DNA from: Candidatus Obscuribacterales bacterium
Lineage (GTDB): Bacteria; Cyanobacteriota; Vampirovibrionia; Obscuribacterales; Obscuribacteraceae
Assembly: GCA_020634035.1 (NCBI GenBank)
Contig: JACKCM010000004.1
Span: forward strand, 558,001-622,000
Reading direction: 5' to 3'
Length of the DNA stretch: 64,000 nucleotides
Shown: positions 52,299 to 61,439 of the stretch, piece by piece
Layout of the letters: the number at the start of each line of letters is the position of its first letter
Numbering within the stretch: position 1 is the first letter of the stretch
The notes under the pieces: generated by a model
What the model was told of the DNA's origin: nothing
The model's input: the letters and a program-made list of their open reading frames with translations, nothing else
Database searches by the model: none
Made by a program: the position numbers and the translations under genes

Positions 52299-53546
52299 CT
52301 ATTCGATATAGATCGCCTGACGGCTATTTTCAATTTCATTTAACATGGATGAAATCTGCTTAAAAATCTGCTCGGTGACCTGATTTACGGCTTCTTTCTT
52401 GTTTCTGGCATAGTCGTCTTTGTACTCTTTCAGATCAATCGGATCTCCTACCCGGAGAATGACTGTACGAGGACCTTTGTAGGTCTCATACTCTCCCAGC
52501 ACCTCTTTTTCCAGGCGACCGACGATATCGGCACAGCGCTCCTGGGTCATGTGTTCTGAGAGATAACCGTCATAAATAGATATGAAATTCACCACCCGAT
52601 CCAGATCTTTATAAAGTCCTCTGGTACGCTCGGCCTCTTCGTGATGGACTTTCTTCTCGTAGTGAGAGCCGTTTCTTTCGGTATCGTATATGAAGTCATC
52701 GATTTTGTTCCGAAGTACTCGAACGTTTTCCAGCTCTCGTTTTGTCTGGTCTAATTTGATATCGAGCTGGTCGGCCACCCGGTCGAGAATCGACTTTCTC
52801 AGCTCGGCCACCCGTTTGTTCATGGTCAGATCTTTGTCGTCATTGCACTCGAAGCGGTATTCTTTTTCAAGCGCCGAGAGCAAGACTTCGCAGATTCTTC
52901 GAACTCGTTCTCTGATAGAGATGACGTCGTTCTTGATACCAAGCTCTTTCTCGAGGGTTATTAAGGAGGCTCTGATGGTGCTTGAAATATCCGAGGTAAA
53001 AATATACTTGAGGGCTATTGGTACTATATGTAGTGTTTCGCCGGGATTCTTCTTGAGAATGTCGGTAAGGGCCCAGAATGAAAGTTGTGCTGCGCCGGAT
53101 TCTAAGGCAAGCACAGTATCGTTTTGACGAGAAATCTCTCCTTCGGGAAAGAGCACCAGCTTTTTACGTCCCTTGGCCAGTAGCTCTCTGGTGGTCTTGA
53201 AAGAGTCTCGGTCCACGGCACCGCGGACCACAGAATAGGTGCCGACTTTCTGGAGGAACCAACCGTTCAGCCCGTGTTTCCAGTCAAAGACTTCCCGGGC
53301 GGCGATATAGTTGAAGGATTCGTCAACCTCTTTTGAAAAGGCGAACATCACCTCCGGATCTCTTCGGTTACTGTGGTTAGGGCAGATCATCGCCCTTTTG
53401 CCTTCGAGCTTCTGGAATTTTTTTATGTCCGCCTCAGAGACCTGGATCTTTGATTCACCCAGGCCGAGTTTCAAAATTACCGGACAGAATGCTTTGAGAA
53501 TCGAGATTAGAACCGGCGAGTCCTTGGGCGGGCGGAAATCTAGCAC
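52299..53546 (-). CDS. PlsC-type acyltransferase with C-terminal helical extension
   Basis: 415 residues from GTG with SD AGGAAAG. Acyltransferase motifs: NHSNRRDPEVMFAF (HxxxxD), the glycerol-phosphate motif LFPEGEIS, and VPIALKY. The usual PlsC domain (about 40-200) is followed by an unusual 200-residue helical region with a coiled coil (LDIKLDQTKRELENVRVLRNKIDDF). It probably acylates a glycerophospholipid or related acceptor at the inner membrane. The start is 19 bp after the deacetylase gene stop, so they are probably co-transcribed. Confidence 0.83.
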   Translation of the reverse strand: MLDFRPPKDSPVLISILKAFCPVILKLGLGESKIQVSEADIKKFQKLEGKRAMICPNHSNRRDPEVMFAFSKEVDESFNYIAAREVFDWKHGLNGWFLQKVGTYSVVRGAVDRDSFKTTRELLAKGRKKLVLFPEGEISRQNDTVLALESGAAQLSFWALTDILKKNPGETLHIVPIALKYIFTSDISSTIRASLITLEKELGIKNDVISIRERVRRICEVLLSALEKEYRFECNDDKDLTMNKRVAELRKSILDRVADQLDIKLDQTKRELENVRVLRNKIDDFIYDTERNGSHYEKKVHHEEAERTRGLYKDLDRVVNFISIYDGYLSEHMTQERCADIVGRLEKEVLGEYETYKGPRTVILRVGDPIDLKEYKDDYARNKKEAVNQVTEQIFKQISSMLNEIENSRQAIYIE

Positions 53547-53565
53547 CTTTCCTCTCCTTGGCTGA

Positions 53566-54234
53566 TTATTCGTTGGCTGTGTGGGCTATGGCGTCGAAGC
53601 TGTATCCCTGGTCTCGGGCTCTATCTATTACCATTCCGGTGGCTTTCAGGCACTGGCTTCGATTCTTCTCCGTCTCATGGAGCACGATAATAGTACCAGG
53701 TTCCAGTTGTTTGTCGATTCTCCTGACCACCTCGATCTCGCCTATGGCTTGCCAGTCTTCGGCCAGGGCTCCCCAGTAGACAAGCTTCATTCCCATCGCC
53801 TCTAAGGCAAGTGCCCTGCTTTTGTCGATAATGCCGAAAGGCGGTCGATAAACCACCGGTCTTTTGCCGGAGGCTTCTTCTATATAGTTGTTGGTGAGCT
53901 CGATGCCCTGGCGGAAGGCGTCTTGAGACTCGGCATAGCAAAAGAGATGCGAGTAAGAATGATTGCCGATTTGATGTCCGGCTTCGGCCACGGTTTTGAC
54001 CAGCTCCGGATATTTGCGGGCGTTCTCGCCGGTGAAGAAAAAGGTGGCGCTCACCCCTCTTTCTGTAAGCAGTTCGGCTAAATAGGGTGTGGTCTCAGGA
54101 AAGGGACCATCATCGAAGGTTAGATGGCAATCTTTTTTATGGTTTTCCCAGTATCCGTCGGGCAGGACCTTGCGAGCCGCCTGTCTGAGAAGTTTAAGCC
54201 TGAAATCATTTATAGCCTTATCCATAATCTTCAT
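53566..54234 (-). CDS. Polysaccharide deacetylase (NodB domain)
   Basis: About 222 residues from ATG 54234; other starts (TTG 54273, ATG 54225) are possible. NodB motifs: TFDDGPFPE (Asp-Asp), HQIGNHSYSHL (HxxxH metal ligands), RPPFGIID, and IVLHETEKN at the end. Enzymes of this family remove acetyl groups from N-acetylglucosamine in chitin, peptidoglycan or exopolysaccharide. There is no clear signal peptide, so the place of action is uncertain. Confidence 0.87.
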   Translation of the reverse strand: MKIMDKAINDFRLKLLRQAARKVLPDGYWENHKKDCHLTFDDGPFPETTPYLAELLTERGVSATFFFTGENARKYPELVKTVAEAGHQIGNHSYSHLFCYAESQDAFRQGIELTNNYIEEASGKRPVVYRPPFGIIDKSRALALEAMGMKLVYWGALAEDWQAIGEIEVVRRIDKQLEPGTIIVLHETEKNRSQCLKATGMVIDRARDQGYSFDAIAHTANE

Positions 54235-54310
54235 TATCCACAAATAGAGCGTAAATGACCTTGATCCAGGCAACAGATTCCGGATTGTTGTTCGTTGTCC
54301 GTGGTTCTGA

Positions 54311-55144
54311 TCAAGATTTGGCTTCCGACGGCAGCTCGTCGCCGGTCTTGGTTGTATGTTGAATCAGGGTGTGGATTGTCTTTCTTGCTCTGTCGCCCAC
54401 TTCGTCCGAGCGTCTCTGGGCAATCGATTCGATGGCGCTGGCGAAAGCATAGAAGCGTTCAATAGATATATGAGTCGCTTTGGGATGGGGCAAAAGACTG
54501 CGCATATAACCCCTCAGGTTATTGGTCTCTTTCTCTGAAAGGGGCTGAAGGATTGCAATTAGCTGTTTGAGGCTTTTGAGCGGAACCATAGGAGTCTGGT
54601 AGGACAGCGTCCCTTTGCGAAGCGCCCGGGTAATGAGCATACATTCTTTGAGGGGCGCCTGCTTTTCGTTGGGCGAAGGGGGCGTGCGCTCCAGGCTGTC
54701 TTCCCATTTACTGAATTCATAGATCAGATGCAGCAGAGAGTCTGTCGATTTTGCTCTTTTGTCTTTAGTCGGAATAAGTCCATAGACCAGGGAGCGAGAC
54801 TCACATTCATCCACGCTTTTAGATACATTGAGAAGTGTGCCGGAGATATTGGCTGCCTGGACCACTAAAGCATCCTCGTCCAGGTCTTTTACCCGGCCCG
54901 GCGCAAAGGCGACCTCTTTGATGGCGAATTCCTGGCAGAGCAATAAATCAAGCACGTCGCTGCCTTTGAGATCGCCGAATTCGGCAGCACCCACCGAGCC
55001 CGCCACGAAATAGACTGTGACCTCAGGAATGTTCCTGCCGAATCTGATTGTCAAGTTTCCCGTCACACGTTCGAGGCTGAGGAACTGCATCACATTGAAT
55101 ATGGTGCCTTCTCGAACTGACGTTATGTGAAAACTGATACCCAC
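54311..55144 (-). CDS. DUF4388-like protein
   Basis: 277 residues. Residues 1-90 match the DUF4388/PATAN-type module (GTIFNVMQFLSLERVTGNLTIRFG, YFVAGSVGAAEFGDLKGSDVLDLLL), which is often found with receiver and signalling proteins. The C-terminal part is helical and has no known motif. The gene follows murE on the minus strand, 62 bp downstream, and may be its operon partner. Confidence 0.7.
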   Translation of the reverse strand: MGISFHITSVREGTIFNVMQFLSLERVTGNLTIRFGRNIPEVTVYFVAGSVGAAEFGDLKGSDVLDLLLCQEFAIKEVAFAPGRVKDLDEDALVVQAANISGTLLNVSKSVDECESRSLVYGLIPTKDKRAKSTDSLLHLIYEFSKWEDSLERTPPSPNEKQAPLKECMLITRALRKGTLSYQTPMVPLKSLKQLIAILQPLSEKETNNLRGYMRSLLPHPKATHISIERFYAFASAIESIAQRRSDEVGDRARKTIHTLIQHTTKTGDELPSEAKS

Positions 55145-55206
55145 TTTAGAATCCGATACTACAAAAAGTCGGGAAGCCCCTTAATACTTTACCCAATCGC
55201 CTGCCC

Positions 55207-56754
55207 TTACGATAGTCTTTTGGTAAGCCCTTGACGGACTTTTTGACGATCGTCAAAGTCCAGAACCTTATCTTTGATAAGCTGGTAGGTTTCATGTCCT
55301 TTTCCGGCGATAACAATGACATCCTGGGCGGCTGCTTCTTGAATTGCCTGCTCAATAGATTTCTCTCGGTCCTCCTCCACCTGGACATTCTGCATACGGC
55401 TCAATCCCGCCAGAATATCGGCGATTATCTGTTTGGGTTCCTCCGAGCGGGGATTGTCCGAGGTCACATAGAGTCTATCGGCCAGTCTTTCTGCAATCGC
55501 GCCCATCTGAGGACGTTTAGAAGTGTCCCGGTCGCCGCCGCAGCCGAAGACCACCACCAGTTTGCCCCCTTGCGGTACCACTTCCCGGGCTGCTTTCAGT
55601 ACATTCTCCAGACCATCGGGTGTATGGGCATAGTCGACAATACATAGCGGGTAGGATTTTTTGTTGCCGTTTCCGTTTTCTGAAAGCCTCACCACTTCGA
55701 AGCGGCCGTCCACCCCGGTGAATTCTGCCAGGGCTTCTTTTATAGTCTTTATTTCGACCTTCTCGGCCCGGGCTATGGTTATGCCGGCCAGGGCATTGTA
55801 AAGATTGAATCTTCCCAGGATTTTGAGATTGAAGTCTTCCTCGCCTTCGGGCATGGCCACCCGAATGTCGGTCCCCAGTCCCCGGGCTGTCTCTTCTATG
55901 ATTCTGAAATCGGCTTCTTTCGAGAATCCGTAGGAAAATAGTTCGATAGGGCTGTCTTTTAGAATCGCATTGAATTCTGAATAGGCTTCATCGTCTGCAT
56001 TGAGCACGGCATAGGTCTCTTTGTGACAGCTATCTTTCAGAGAAGAAAAAAGAATCGCCTTGGCTTCTTTGTAGTTCTCCATTGTTTTGTGGAAATCGAG
56101 GTGATCCTGGGTGATATTGGTCAGGCAGCCACCGGCGAAATTAGCCAATCCGACCCTCTTTTGATAGAGGGCGTGGCTCGAGACTTCCATCACCACATGA
56201 CTGACTCCGGCATTCACCATGGTGTCCAGTACTTGATAAAAGTCGATGCACTGAGGGGTGGTATGGTGCAGGTCCAGCATATCTCTTTTAAGATCGCCGG
56301 GCGTCGACCAGCGTGCTCCCATGGTGCCGATCAGGCCGGTTTTGTATCCGGCGGCAAGAAGAATTCTTTCGACGATGTGGGTGGTGGAGGTTTTGCCGTT
56401 GGTGCCGGTAACCCCAATCAACCTCAGTTTGCTGGTCGGATCATCATAGAAATAGCGAGCTGCCTGGGCCATGGCCAGGCGAATGTCGTCCACCACCACA
56501 TAGTTGTCACAGGGAGCGGCCGGAGTTTTTCTCTGGCTGACCACCAGGCTGGCGCCCTTTGTCATCACATCAGCCACAAAATTGTTGCCGTCGAAGTGTT
56601 CACCTTCGATGCAAAAGAAGATATTGCCCGGCTTCGTGGCGCGAGAGTCATAGGCAAGACCGGTTATCGAGGTAGTGCCAAGGCGGTCTTTCAACTGGTC
56701 TGGGGCAGCCCAGAGCTCAAGCAAAGAGAGGATCGGTTTTTCTGTGCTGGTCAT
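55207..56754 (-). CDS. murE: UDP-N-acetylmuramoyl-tripeptide synthetase MurE (meso-DAP type)
   Basis: About 515 residues from ATG 56754 (a TTG at 56799 is in frame but has no SD). Mur ligase motifs: N-domain ITGLAYDSRATKPGNIFFCIEG, ATP loop VTGTNGKTSTTHIVE, VMEVSSHALYQKRV, HLDFHKTMENY with Lys to be carbamylated at the usual site, VDYAHTPDGLENVL, FGCGGDRDTSKR, and DNPRSEEP. The DNPR motif selects meso-diaminopimelate. It makes UDP-MurNAc-tripeptide in the cytosol. No mur cluster surrounds it. Confidence 0.94.
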   Translation of the reverse strand: MTSTEKPILSLLELWAAPDQLKDRLGTTSITGLAYDSRATKPGNIFFCIEGEHFDGNNFVADVMTKGASLVVSQRKTPAAPCDNYVVVDDIRLAMAQAARYFYDDPTSKLRLIGVTGTNGKTSTTHIVERILLAAGYKTGLIGTMGARWSTPGDLKRDMLDLHHTTPQCIDFYQVLDTMVNAGVSHVVMEVSSHALYQKRVGLANFAGGCLTNITQDHLDFHKTMENYKEAKAILFSSLKDSCHKETYAVLNADDEAYSEFNAILKDSPIELFSYGFSKEADFRIIEETARGLGTDIRVAMPEGEEDFNLKILGRFNLYNALAGITIARAEKVEIKTIKEALAEFTGVDGRFEVVRLSENGNGNKKSYPLCIVDYAHTPDGLENVLKAAREVVPQGGKLVVVFGCGGDRDTSKRPQMGAIAERLADRLYVTSDNPRSEEPKQIIADILAGLSRMQNVQVEEDREKSIEQAIQEAAAQDVIVIAGKGHETYQLIKDKVLDFDDRQKVRQGLTKRLS

Positions 56755-56864
56755 TGGTTCGACTGAGTGCAAGGATTTTCCTAAAGCTCTATTATGCAAA
56801 AAAAGGAAGGTGTATTTCCAGTGCTATCGACTTATAGGGGTCACCGATAATGGTGGCATCAACA

Positions 56865-56895
56865 AAAAGCACCGCATTTGTAATACGGTGCTTTT
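56865..56895 (-). terminator. Rho-independent terminator of the rplU-rpmA operon
   Basis: AAAAGCACCG pairs with CGGTGCTTTT across an 11-nt loop; read on the minus strand the stem ends in a T-run (TTTTTG). It is 25 bp behind the rpmA stop. The A/T tails make it usable in both directions. Confidence 0.8.
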
Positions 56896-56919
56896 GATAC
56901 TTTCGTGCTTGAACCCGGG

Positions 56920-57183
56920 TTATTGCGGTACGGGCTGGGGATAGACACTCACTCTCTTTTTGCCTTTGCAGACCTCGAAAGTGACCACACCTTCGATCAT
57001 CGAGTAAAGAGTGTCATCGGCGCCTTTCTTGACATTGAATCCGGGGTGGATTCTGGTGCCGCGCTGGCGAACGATGATATTTCCGGGGATTACTTTCTCG
57101 CCGCCGTAAGCTTTTACACCCAATCGCTTGGGGTTGCTATCGCGACCATTTCTTGTGGAGCCTGCGCCCTTCTTATGTGCCAT
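56920..57183 (-). CDS. rpmA: 50S ribosomal protein L27 (bL27)
   Basis: 87 residues. MAHKKGAGSTRNGRDS at the N-terminus (the flexible tail reaching the peptidyl-transferase centre), then GVKAYGGEKVIPGNIIVRQRGTRIHPG and DDTLYSMIEG. No Firmicutes-like cleaved N-extension. It is 25 bp downstream of rplU. Confidence 0.97.
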   Translation of the reverse strand: MAHKKGAGSTRNGRDSNPKRLGVKAYGGEKVIPGNIIVRQRGTRIHPGFNVKKGADDTLYSMIEGVVTFEVCKGKKRVSVYPQPVPQ

Positions 57184-57208
57184 GAGAATGAACTCCTTCT
57201 TCTATCGA

Positions 57209-57592
57209 CTAAGCTTTGGGAGCCGAGGCTACGGTCTTGTCTTTGACGGAAATGGAGTCGATCATGACTCTGGTGTACTCCGTTCTGTGACCGTGCTTGA
57301 CCCTTGTGCCTTTTTTGGGTTTCTGCTTATAGACAATTATTTTCTTGCTTCTGATTGACGAGGTGATTCTTCCGGTCACTTCGTTTTCTTTGAGGTTGGA
57401 GATGACCTTACCTTTGACCGCTGCACCTTCTACATAAGGCTGACCAACGGTGGATTTGTCTCCGTCCACCAGCATTAGAACTTTGTCGAATACGCAATCA
57501 GCGCCTTCCTGGTCGTCAGTACGGTCAATATCTATAAAGCGACCGGGCTCTAATTTGAACTGCCGACCACCGGCTTCTACTATTGCAAACAT
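57209..57592 (-). CDS. rplU: 50S ribosomal protein L21 (bL21)
   Basis: 127 residues. Two Met codons in a row: the second (57592) gives the family start MFAIVEAGGRQ and the better SD distance (GGAG, 6 nt). Other marks are GQPYVEGAAVKGKV and VYKQKPKKGTRVKHGHRTEYTRVMI; a short C-terminal extension follows. It binds 23S rRNA near domain I. Forms an operon with rpmA. Confidence 0.96.
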   Translation of the reverse strand: MFAIVEAGGRQFKLEPGRFIDIDRTDDQEGADCVFDKVLMLVDGDKSTVGQPYVEGAAVKGKVISNLKENEVTGRITSSIRSKKIIVYKQKPKKGTRVKHGHRTEYTRVMIDSISVKDKTVASAPKA

Positions 57593-57681
57593 CATCGTCT
57601 CCGGAAATTGAGCTTTTGAACTTCACTGAATAACCGAGCACTCAGCAATCTCGTTGCTAAGAGTCGTACGGGTGAAACGGA

Positions 57682-57711
57682 ATAGTATCAAATAGTGCGG
57701 TCGTTTATCAA
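57682..57711 (-). promoter_or_regulatory. Promoter of rplU-rpmA
   Basis: Read on the minus strand: -35 TTGATA (57711-57706), 18-bp spacer, -10 TACTAT (57687-57682) with an extended TG (TGATACTAT). It leaves a leader of about 80 nt before the rplU start. Confidence 0.6.
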
Positions 57712-57855
57712 TTGACAGTCTATTTGATTGCTTAATGTGAAGGGGGTTTGTGGATATATCACCCTTATCTATTTTTAAGGCGAAGACGGTTCTTTCTTCT
57801 TCTCTTCTTCTTTCTGTATCATTAAATTGAGCCCCGGCCAAGGAGAATGTGAGTC

Positions 57856-58056
57856 ATGGCTGATTCTGTAAACGAAGCGGAGCTGGGCAGGAGCAAGCAG
57901 AGCGAGACTCCCCGGGAGCATCTGCTGCACCTACTTACTGTGGGATGGGATCCTGAAGCTCCCCTTATAAAAAAGTACGTGGCCGAAAACGGACTGCATT
58001 CGGTCCTGAGAGACTGGTTGAAAAGTGAAGGCGAAATGAATCGACTCTTCTCATGA
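57856..58056 (+). CDS. Small soluble protein, unknown
   Basis: 66 residues; SD AAGGAG about 10 nt upstream supports translation. The sequence is polar and helical (EAELGRSKQSETPREHLLH, VLRDWLKSEGEMNRLF) with no Cys, signal peptide or membrane segment. No family recognised. It sits alone, divergent from rplU and upstream of the peroxiredoxin gene. Confidence 0.55.
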   Translation: MADSVNEAELGRSKQSETPREHLLHLLTVGWDPEAPLIKKYVAENGLHSVLRDWLKSEGEMNRLFS

Positions 58057-58176
58057 CCTTGAAATCTAGTGCTGTTCTCAATTATGCATTTTGTATTAAA
58101 TCAGCCTCATTCCGGCGATTATGGATCTACCATCGTGTAATCGTTCTTACTCAATAACTATTGGAGTTATCGCCTT

Positions 58177-58719
58177 ATGTTGCAAGTTGGAAAAAAAGCT
58201 CCTCCGTTCGACATGCCGTCTACGAAGGATATGAAAGATCTGAAAGAGAATGTCAGCCTCAGTGATTACAGAGGTAAATGGCTTATTCTCTTCTTCTATC
58301 CTCTAGATTTCACCTTTGTCTGCCCCACAGAGATCAAAGCTTTCAACGATAAATACGAAGAGATCAAGAAAGCCGGTGCTGACGTTCTCGGTATCTCTAC
58401 CGACAGCGTATTCAGCCACAGAGCCTGGATCAACACCCCTGAAGATCAGGGTGGACTGGGTTCCCTCAAATATGTTCTCGCTTCGGACATCACCAAAGAT
58501 GTAAGCCGTGATTTCGGTGTTCTTCTCGAAGATAAAGGTATCGCTCTGCGCGGTCTCTTCATCATCGATCCCGATGGCTATCTGCAGTATCAGGTTGTTC
58601 ACAGCCTGAACACCGGCAGATCCGTTGACGAAACCCTCCGTGTTCTTGAGGCTCTCAAGACCGGTGGTCTCTGCCAGGCTGACTGGAAACCCGGACAGAA
58701 GCCCCTTTCTGTCGGCTAG
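58177..58719 (+). CDS. 2-Cys peroxiredoxin (AhpC/Prx1 type)
   Basis: 180 residues, SD GGAG 11 nt upstream. The peroxidatic Cys is in FYPLDFTFVCPTEI, and the resolving Cys in GGLCQADWKPGQKP near the C-terminus, both as in typical 2-Cys Prx. GISTDSVFSHRAW and RDFGVLLEDKGIALRGLFIID are family landmarks. It reduces peroxides in the cytosol with a thioredoxin-type donor. A strong terminator follows. Confidence 0.94.
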   Translation: MLQVGKKAPPFDMPSTKDMKDLKENVSLSDYRGKWLILFFYPLDFTFVCPTEIKAFNDKYEEIKKAGADVLGISTDSVFSHRAWINTPEDQGGLGSLKYVLASDITKDVSRDFGVLLEDKGIALRGLFIIDPDGYLQYQVVHSLNTGRSVDETLRVLEALKTGGLCQADWKPGQKPLSVG

Positions 58720-58744
58720 TTCGCCAACTAAATCAAGAGCTTAA

Positions 58745-58774
58745 AGAAAAGTCGTCGATATCGGCGACTTTTCT
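58745..58774 (+). terminator. Rho-independent terminator of the peroxiredoxin gene
   Basis: Perfect 10-bp arms AGAAAAGTCG and CGACTTTTCT with a further self-complementary CGATATCG inside the loop, 25 bp behind the stop. T-rich on the 3' side. Confidence 0.75.
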
Positions 58775-58859
58775 CTTAAGTCTTAGCAAAATTCCCGCTT
58801 TTGTTCAGCCTTCGAGGATAAAATATTGAAGGTCAGATTTTAGTTTTTCTGGAGGTTTT

Positions 58860-59327
58860 ATGCCGCTCCGAATGGATACCCCGCTGCCTTCTCTCGAAGG
58901 TGGAACCGACTGGTTCAACTCCGCACCCATAACAAACGATGATTTGAAGGGTCAGCCGGTTTTGATTCATTTCTGGTCGATAAGCTGCCATAACTGCAAA
59001 GAGTCCCTGCCCGATATCAATAATTGGGTGGATGAGTTTGCTCCTTCCGGTCTCAAGATAATCTCGGTGCACATGCCGCGATCCGAAGCCGACACCAATG
59101 TAGAAAAGGTGAAGGAAGCCGTAGAAGAATACAAAATGAAGCAGCCCTGCGTGGTAGACAACTGGCACGAGATCACCGATCGTTTCGAGAACAAATTTGT
59201 ACCGGCTTATTACGTATTCGACAGCGAGCACAAACTGCGTCATTTCCAGGCCGGAGAGAAAGCCTTGAAGATGGTCAAGCCCGTTATAGAACGGGTCCTT
59301 GGTTCGAAAGAGGCGGTAAGCGACTAG
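58860..59327 (+). CDS. TlpA/ResA-like thioredoxin-fold protein without signal peptide
   Basis: 155 residues; very good SD (GGAGG, 5 nt). The motif CHNC in IHFWSISCHNCKESLP is a CxxC thiol-disulfide site, and cis-Pro is in FVPAYYVFD. The fold order is that of TlpA/AhpC-TSA redoxins, but it has no export signal, so it should be cytosolic, possibly as electron donor or antioxidant partner of the upstream peroxiredoxin. The start is 16 bp ahead of hemL when counted from its stop. Confidence 0.82.
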   Translation: MPLRMDTPLPSLEGGTDWFNSAPITNDDLKGQPVLIHFWSISCHNCKESLPDINNWVDEFAPSGLKIISVHMPRSEADTNVEKVKEAVEEYKMKQPCVVDNWHEITDRFENKFVPAYYVFDSEHKLRHFQAGEKALKMVKPVIERVLGSKEAVSD

Positions 59328-59343
59328 TATCAGGAGCAATGCC

Positions 59344-60648
59344 ATGACAGAAACTGCCACCAAAACCAGATCCAAATCTGAAGCTCTCTATGAACGGGCC
59401 CGGGCTGTGATACCGGGTGGAGTCAACTCTCCTGCCCGAGCCATGAAAGCGGTAGAGTCCGATCCGCTTTTCATAGCAAGAGCCGATGGTGCCTATCTCT
59501 TCGATGTGGACGGTGGTGAATACATTGACTATGTAGGCTCCTGGGGACCGATGATCCTCGGACATCGTCACCCTAGAGTGCTGGCAGCTATCGAGAGTGA
59601 GCTCAGGAACGGCACCAGTTATGGTGCTCCCTGTCGTCTCGAAGTCGAGATGGCCGAGCTGGTCGGCAAACTGGTGCCTTCCATGGAGATGGTGCGTATG
59701 GTCAATTCCGGCACCGAGGCGACCATGTCGGCTCTGCGCCTGGCCCGTGCGTATACAGGTAAGAAGCGTCTGATCAAGTTCGATGGTTGTTATCACGGTC
59801 ATGGGGATTCTTTCCTGGTTAAAGCAGGCTCCGGTCTGGCCACTCTTGGCATATCCAGCAGCCCCGGTGTCCCCGAAGAGTTCTCTTCTCTTACAGTCTC
59901 CATCCCCTATAACGATGTCGACGCCCTGAATGAGGCTTTTGAGAAGCATGACGATATCGCCGCTGTGATTTTCGAGCCGGTGGTAGGCAATGCCGGAGTG
60001 ATTCTTCCGGAGCAGAAGTTTTTAAAAGCTCTGCGTGAGCTGACCGAAGCCAATAAGGCTCTACTTATCTGTGACGAGGTGATGACCGGTTTCAGAGTCG
60101 CCCTCGGCGGTGCTCAGCAAATGTATGACATCAAGCCGGATCTTACCTGTCTTGGCAAGATTATTGGCGCCGGTCTGCCAGTGGGCGCTTACGGCGGCAA
60201 AAAAGAGATCATGGAGCGTGTGGCGCCTTCCGGTGATGTCTATCAAGCCGGTACTCTCTCAGGCAATCCCCTTGCCATGGCTGCTGGACTTGCTCAGTTG
60301 CAGGCACTTCGCGAGAAGCCACCCTACGAAAAACTGACAAAAATAACCGATAAGCTGGCCGAAAAAATTTCCGAAGCGGCATCGTCGGCTCGGGGACCAA
60401 AAGTGACTATCAATCATGTCTGTGGCATGATCTCCGTTTTCCTCACCGATGAAAAAGTGGTCGATTTCGATAGTGCCGCCAAATCCGATACCACCCTCTT
60501 CGGCAAGCTCTGGAGAGCGTTGTTGGAAGAAGGGGTTTACTGGCCGCCATCTCAGTTCGAAGCTGCTTTTCCCTCGACCATGCATTCCGACAAAGAGATA
60601 GATGCAACGGCAAAAGCCTTCGAAGCGGCGTTCAAATCTCTTTCGTAG
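59344..60648 (+). CDS. hemL: Glutamate-1-semialdehyde 2,1-aminomutase
   Basis: 434 residues. PLP aminotransferase-fold enzyme for 5-aminolevulinate from glutamate-1-semialdehyde (C5 pathway of tetrapyrroles). Seen: ARAVIPGGVNSPARAMKAV, YVGSWGPMILGHRHP, MVNSGTEATMSALRLAR, FDGCYHGHGDSFLV, LLICDEVMTGFRVA, and PLP Lys in TCLGKIIGAGLPVGAYGG. Its last 97 bp overlap comF on the other strand, so the end of each gene is antisense to the other. Confidence 0.96.
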   Translation: MTETATKTRSKSEALYERARAVIPGGVNSPARAMKAVESDPLFIARADGAYLFDVDGGEYIDYVGSWGPMILGHRHPRVLAAIESELRNGTSYGAPCRLEVEMAELVGKLVPSMEMVRMVNSGTEATMSALRLARAYTGKKRLIKFDGCYHGHGDSFLVKAGSGLATLGISSSPGVPEEFSSLTVSIPYNDVDALNEAFEKHDDIAAVIFEPVVGNAGVILPEQKFLKALRELTEANKALLICDEVMTGFRVALGGAQQMYDIKPDLTCLGKIIGAGLPVGAYGGKKEIMERVAPSGDVYQAGTLSGNPLAMAAGLAQLQALREKPPYEKLTKITDKLAEKISEAASSARGPKVTINHVCGMISVFLTDEKVVDFDSAAKSDTTLFGKLWRALLEEGVYWPPSQFEAAFPSTMHSDKEIDATAKAFEAAFKSLS

Positions 60649-61439
60649 TCGGCACGGCATACGGTAAAGGCATAAAATCTATCGCGGCCCGTTCTTTTGA
60701 TTATCGGCCTGGCGCACTCTATAAGAGTGTTGCCTGTGGTAAACAGGTCATCCACCAGGACCAAGGTGCTGTCGTCTTTGTCGTCGTAGACAGTTTTGTT
60801 CGACGCGAAAGCGCCCTCCAGATTGTTTCTTCTCTCTTCGATACTGAGTCCGAACTGGGGTGTGGTCGCTTTTATGCGTTGTAGCAAATCGGCTCTGGCC
60901 GGTGTGTTCGTCAATCGGCCAATTTCTTTTGCCAGGACCTGAGCCTGGTTGAAACCTCGCATGCTCAGGCGTTTTCGATGAAGCGGAACCGGTATCAAAA
61001 GCAGCTTCTCTCGAGGAATCGTGTTGGTTGCAATCAGGCAGTTAGCCAGGTATCTGCCCAGATCAACTGCCAGCAGTTTGTCGTCCATGTATTTGCAAGT
61101 TCTTATAAGGTCTCTCAGCAGTCCTTTGTAAGAGCCGGCACTCAGAACCGTTATGTAGGCTCCATCGAACTCCAGTTTCGATTCTCTTACTCTTTCTGGA
61201 CCCAGTGCCGATGAGCATTCAATACAGAGGGTCAGATAGGCGGAGCACCGCGGTCGTTTGTCAACGCTCTGGGTGCCCGGAAGCAACTTGTCTAGAAAAG
61301 TCAGAACCTTTCCTGGCCATGAAGCTTCTGAATAACCTCTTAAAAAATCGTTTTCCACAGGCTTGCGACAGAGACGACAGAGTTCTTCAAGCAGAAATGC
61401 GCCTGGATCCAATTCGAGTTCTGAAAAAGAATTTGCCAT
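60552..61439 (-). CDS. ComF-family phosphoribosyltransferase-like protein
   Basis: About 295 residues from ATG 61439 (SD AGGA; an upstream ATG at 61469 adds ten residues). The N-terminus carries a CxxC pair (CRLCRKP) and a later Cys pair (LCIEC) as in the ComF zinc part. The PRTase core has IPVPLHRKRLSMRGFNQAQVLAKEI and the PRPP loop TLVLVDDLFTTGNTL. ComF-like proteins are needed for DNA uptake in naturally competent bacteria. The C-terminal stretch after FTVCR is about 33 residues long and lies inside the hemL overlap. Confidence 0.87.
   Translation of the reverse strand: MANSFSELELDPGAFLLEELCRLCRKPVENDFLRGYSEASWPGKVLTFLDKLLPGTQSVDKRPRCSAYLTLCIECSSALGPERVRESKLEFDGAYITVLSAGSYKGLLRDLIRTCKYMDDKLLAVDLGRYLANCLIATNTIPREKLLLIPVPLHRKRLSMRGFNQAQVLAKEIGRLTNTPARADLLQRIKATTPQFGLSIEERRNNLEGAFASNKTVYDDKDDSTLVLVDDLFTTGNTLIECARPIIKRTGRDRFYAFTVCRADYERDLNAASKAFAVASISLSECMVEGKAASN

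Noticed and set aside
57712..57738. Plus-strand TTGACA with TAATGT 15 bp further on
   Set aside because: The -35 is perfect, but the spacing is short and the -10 poor; the opposite-strand promoter is better supported.
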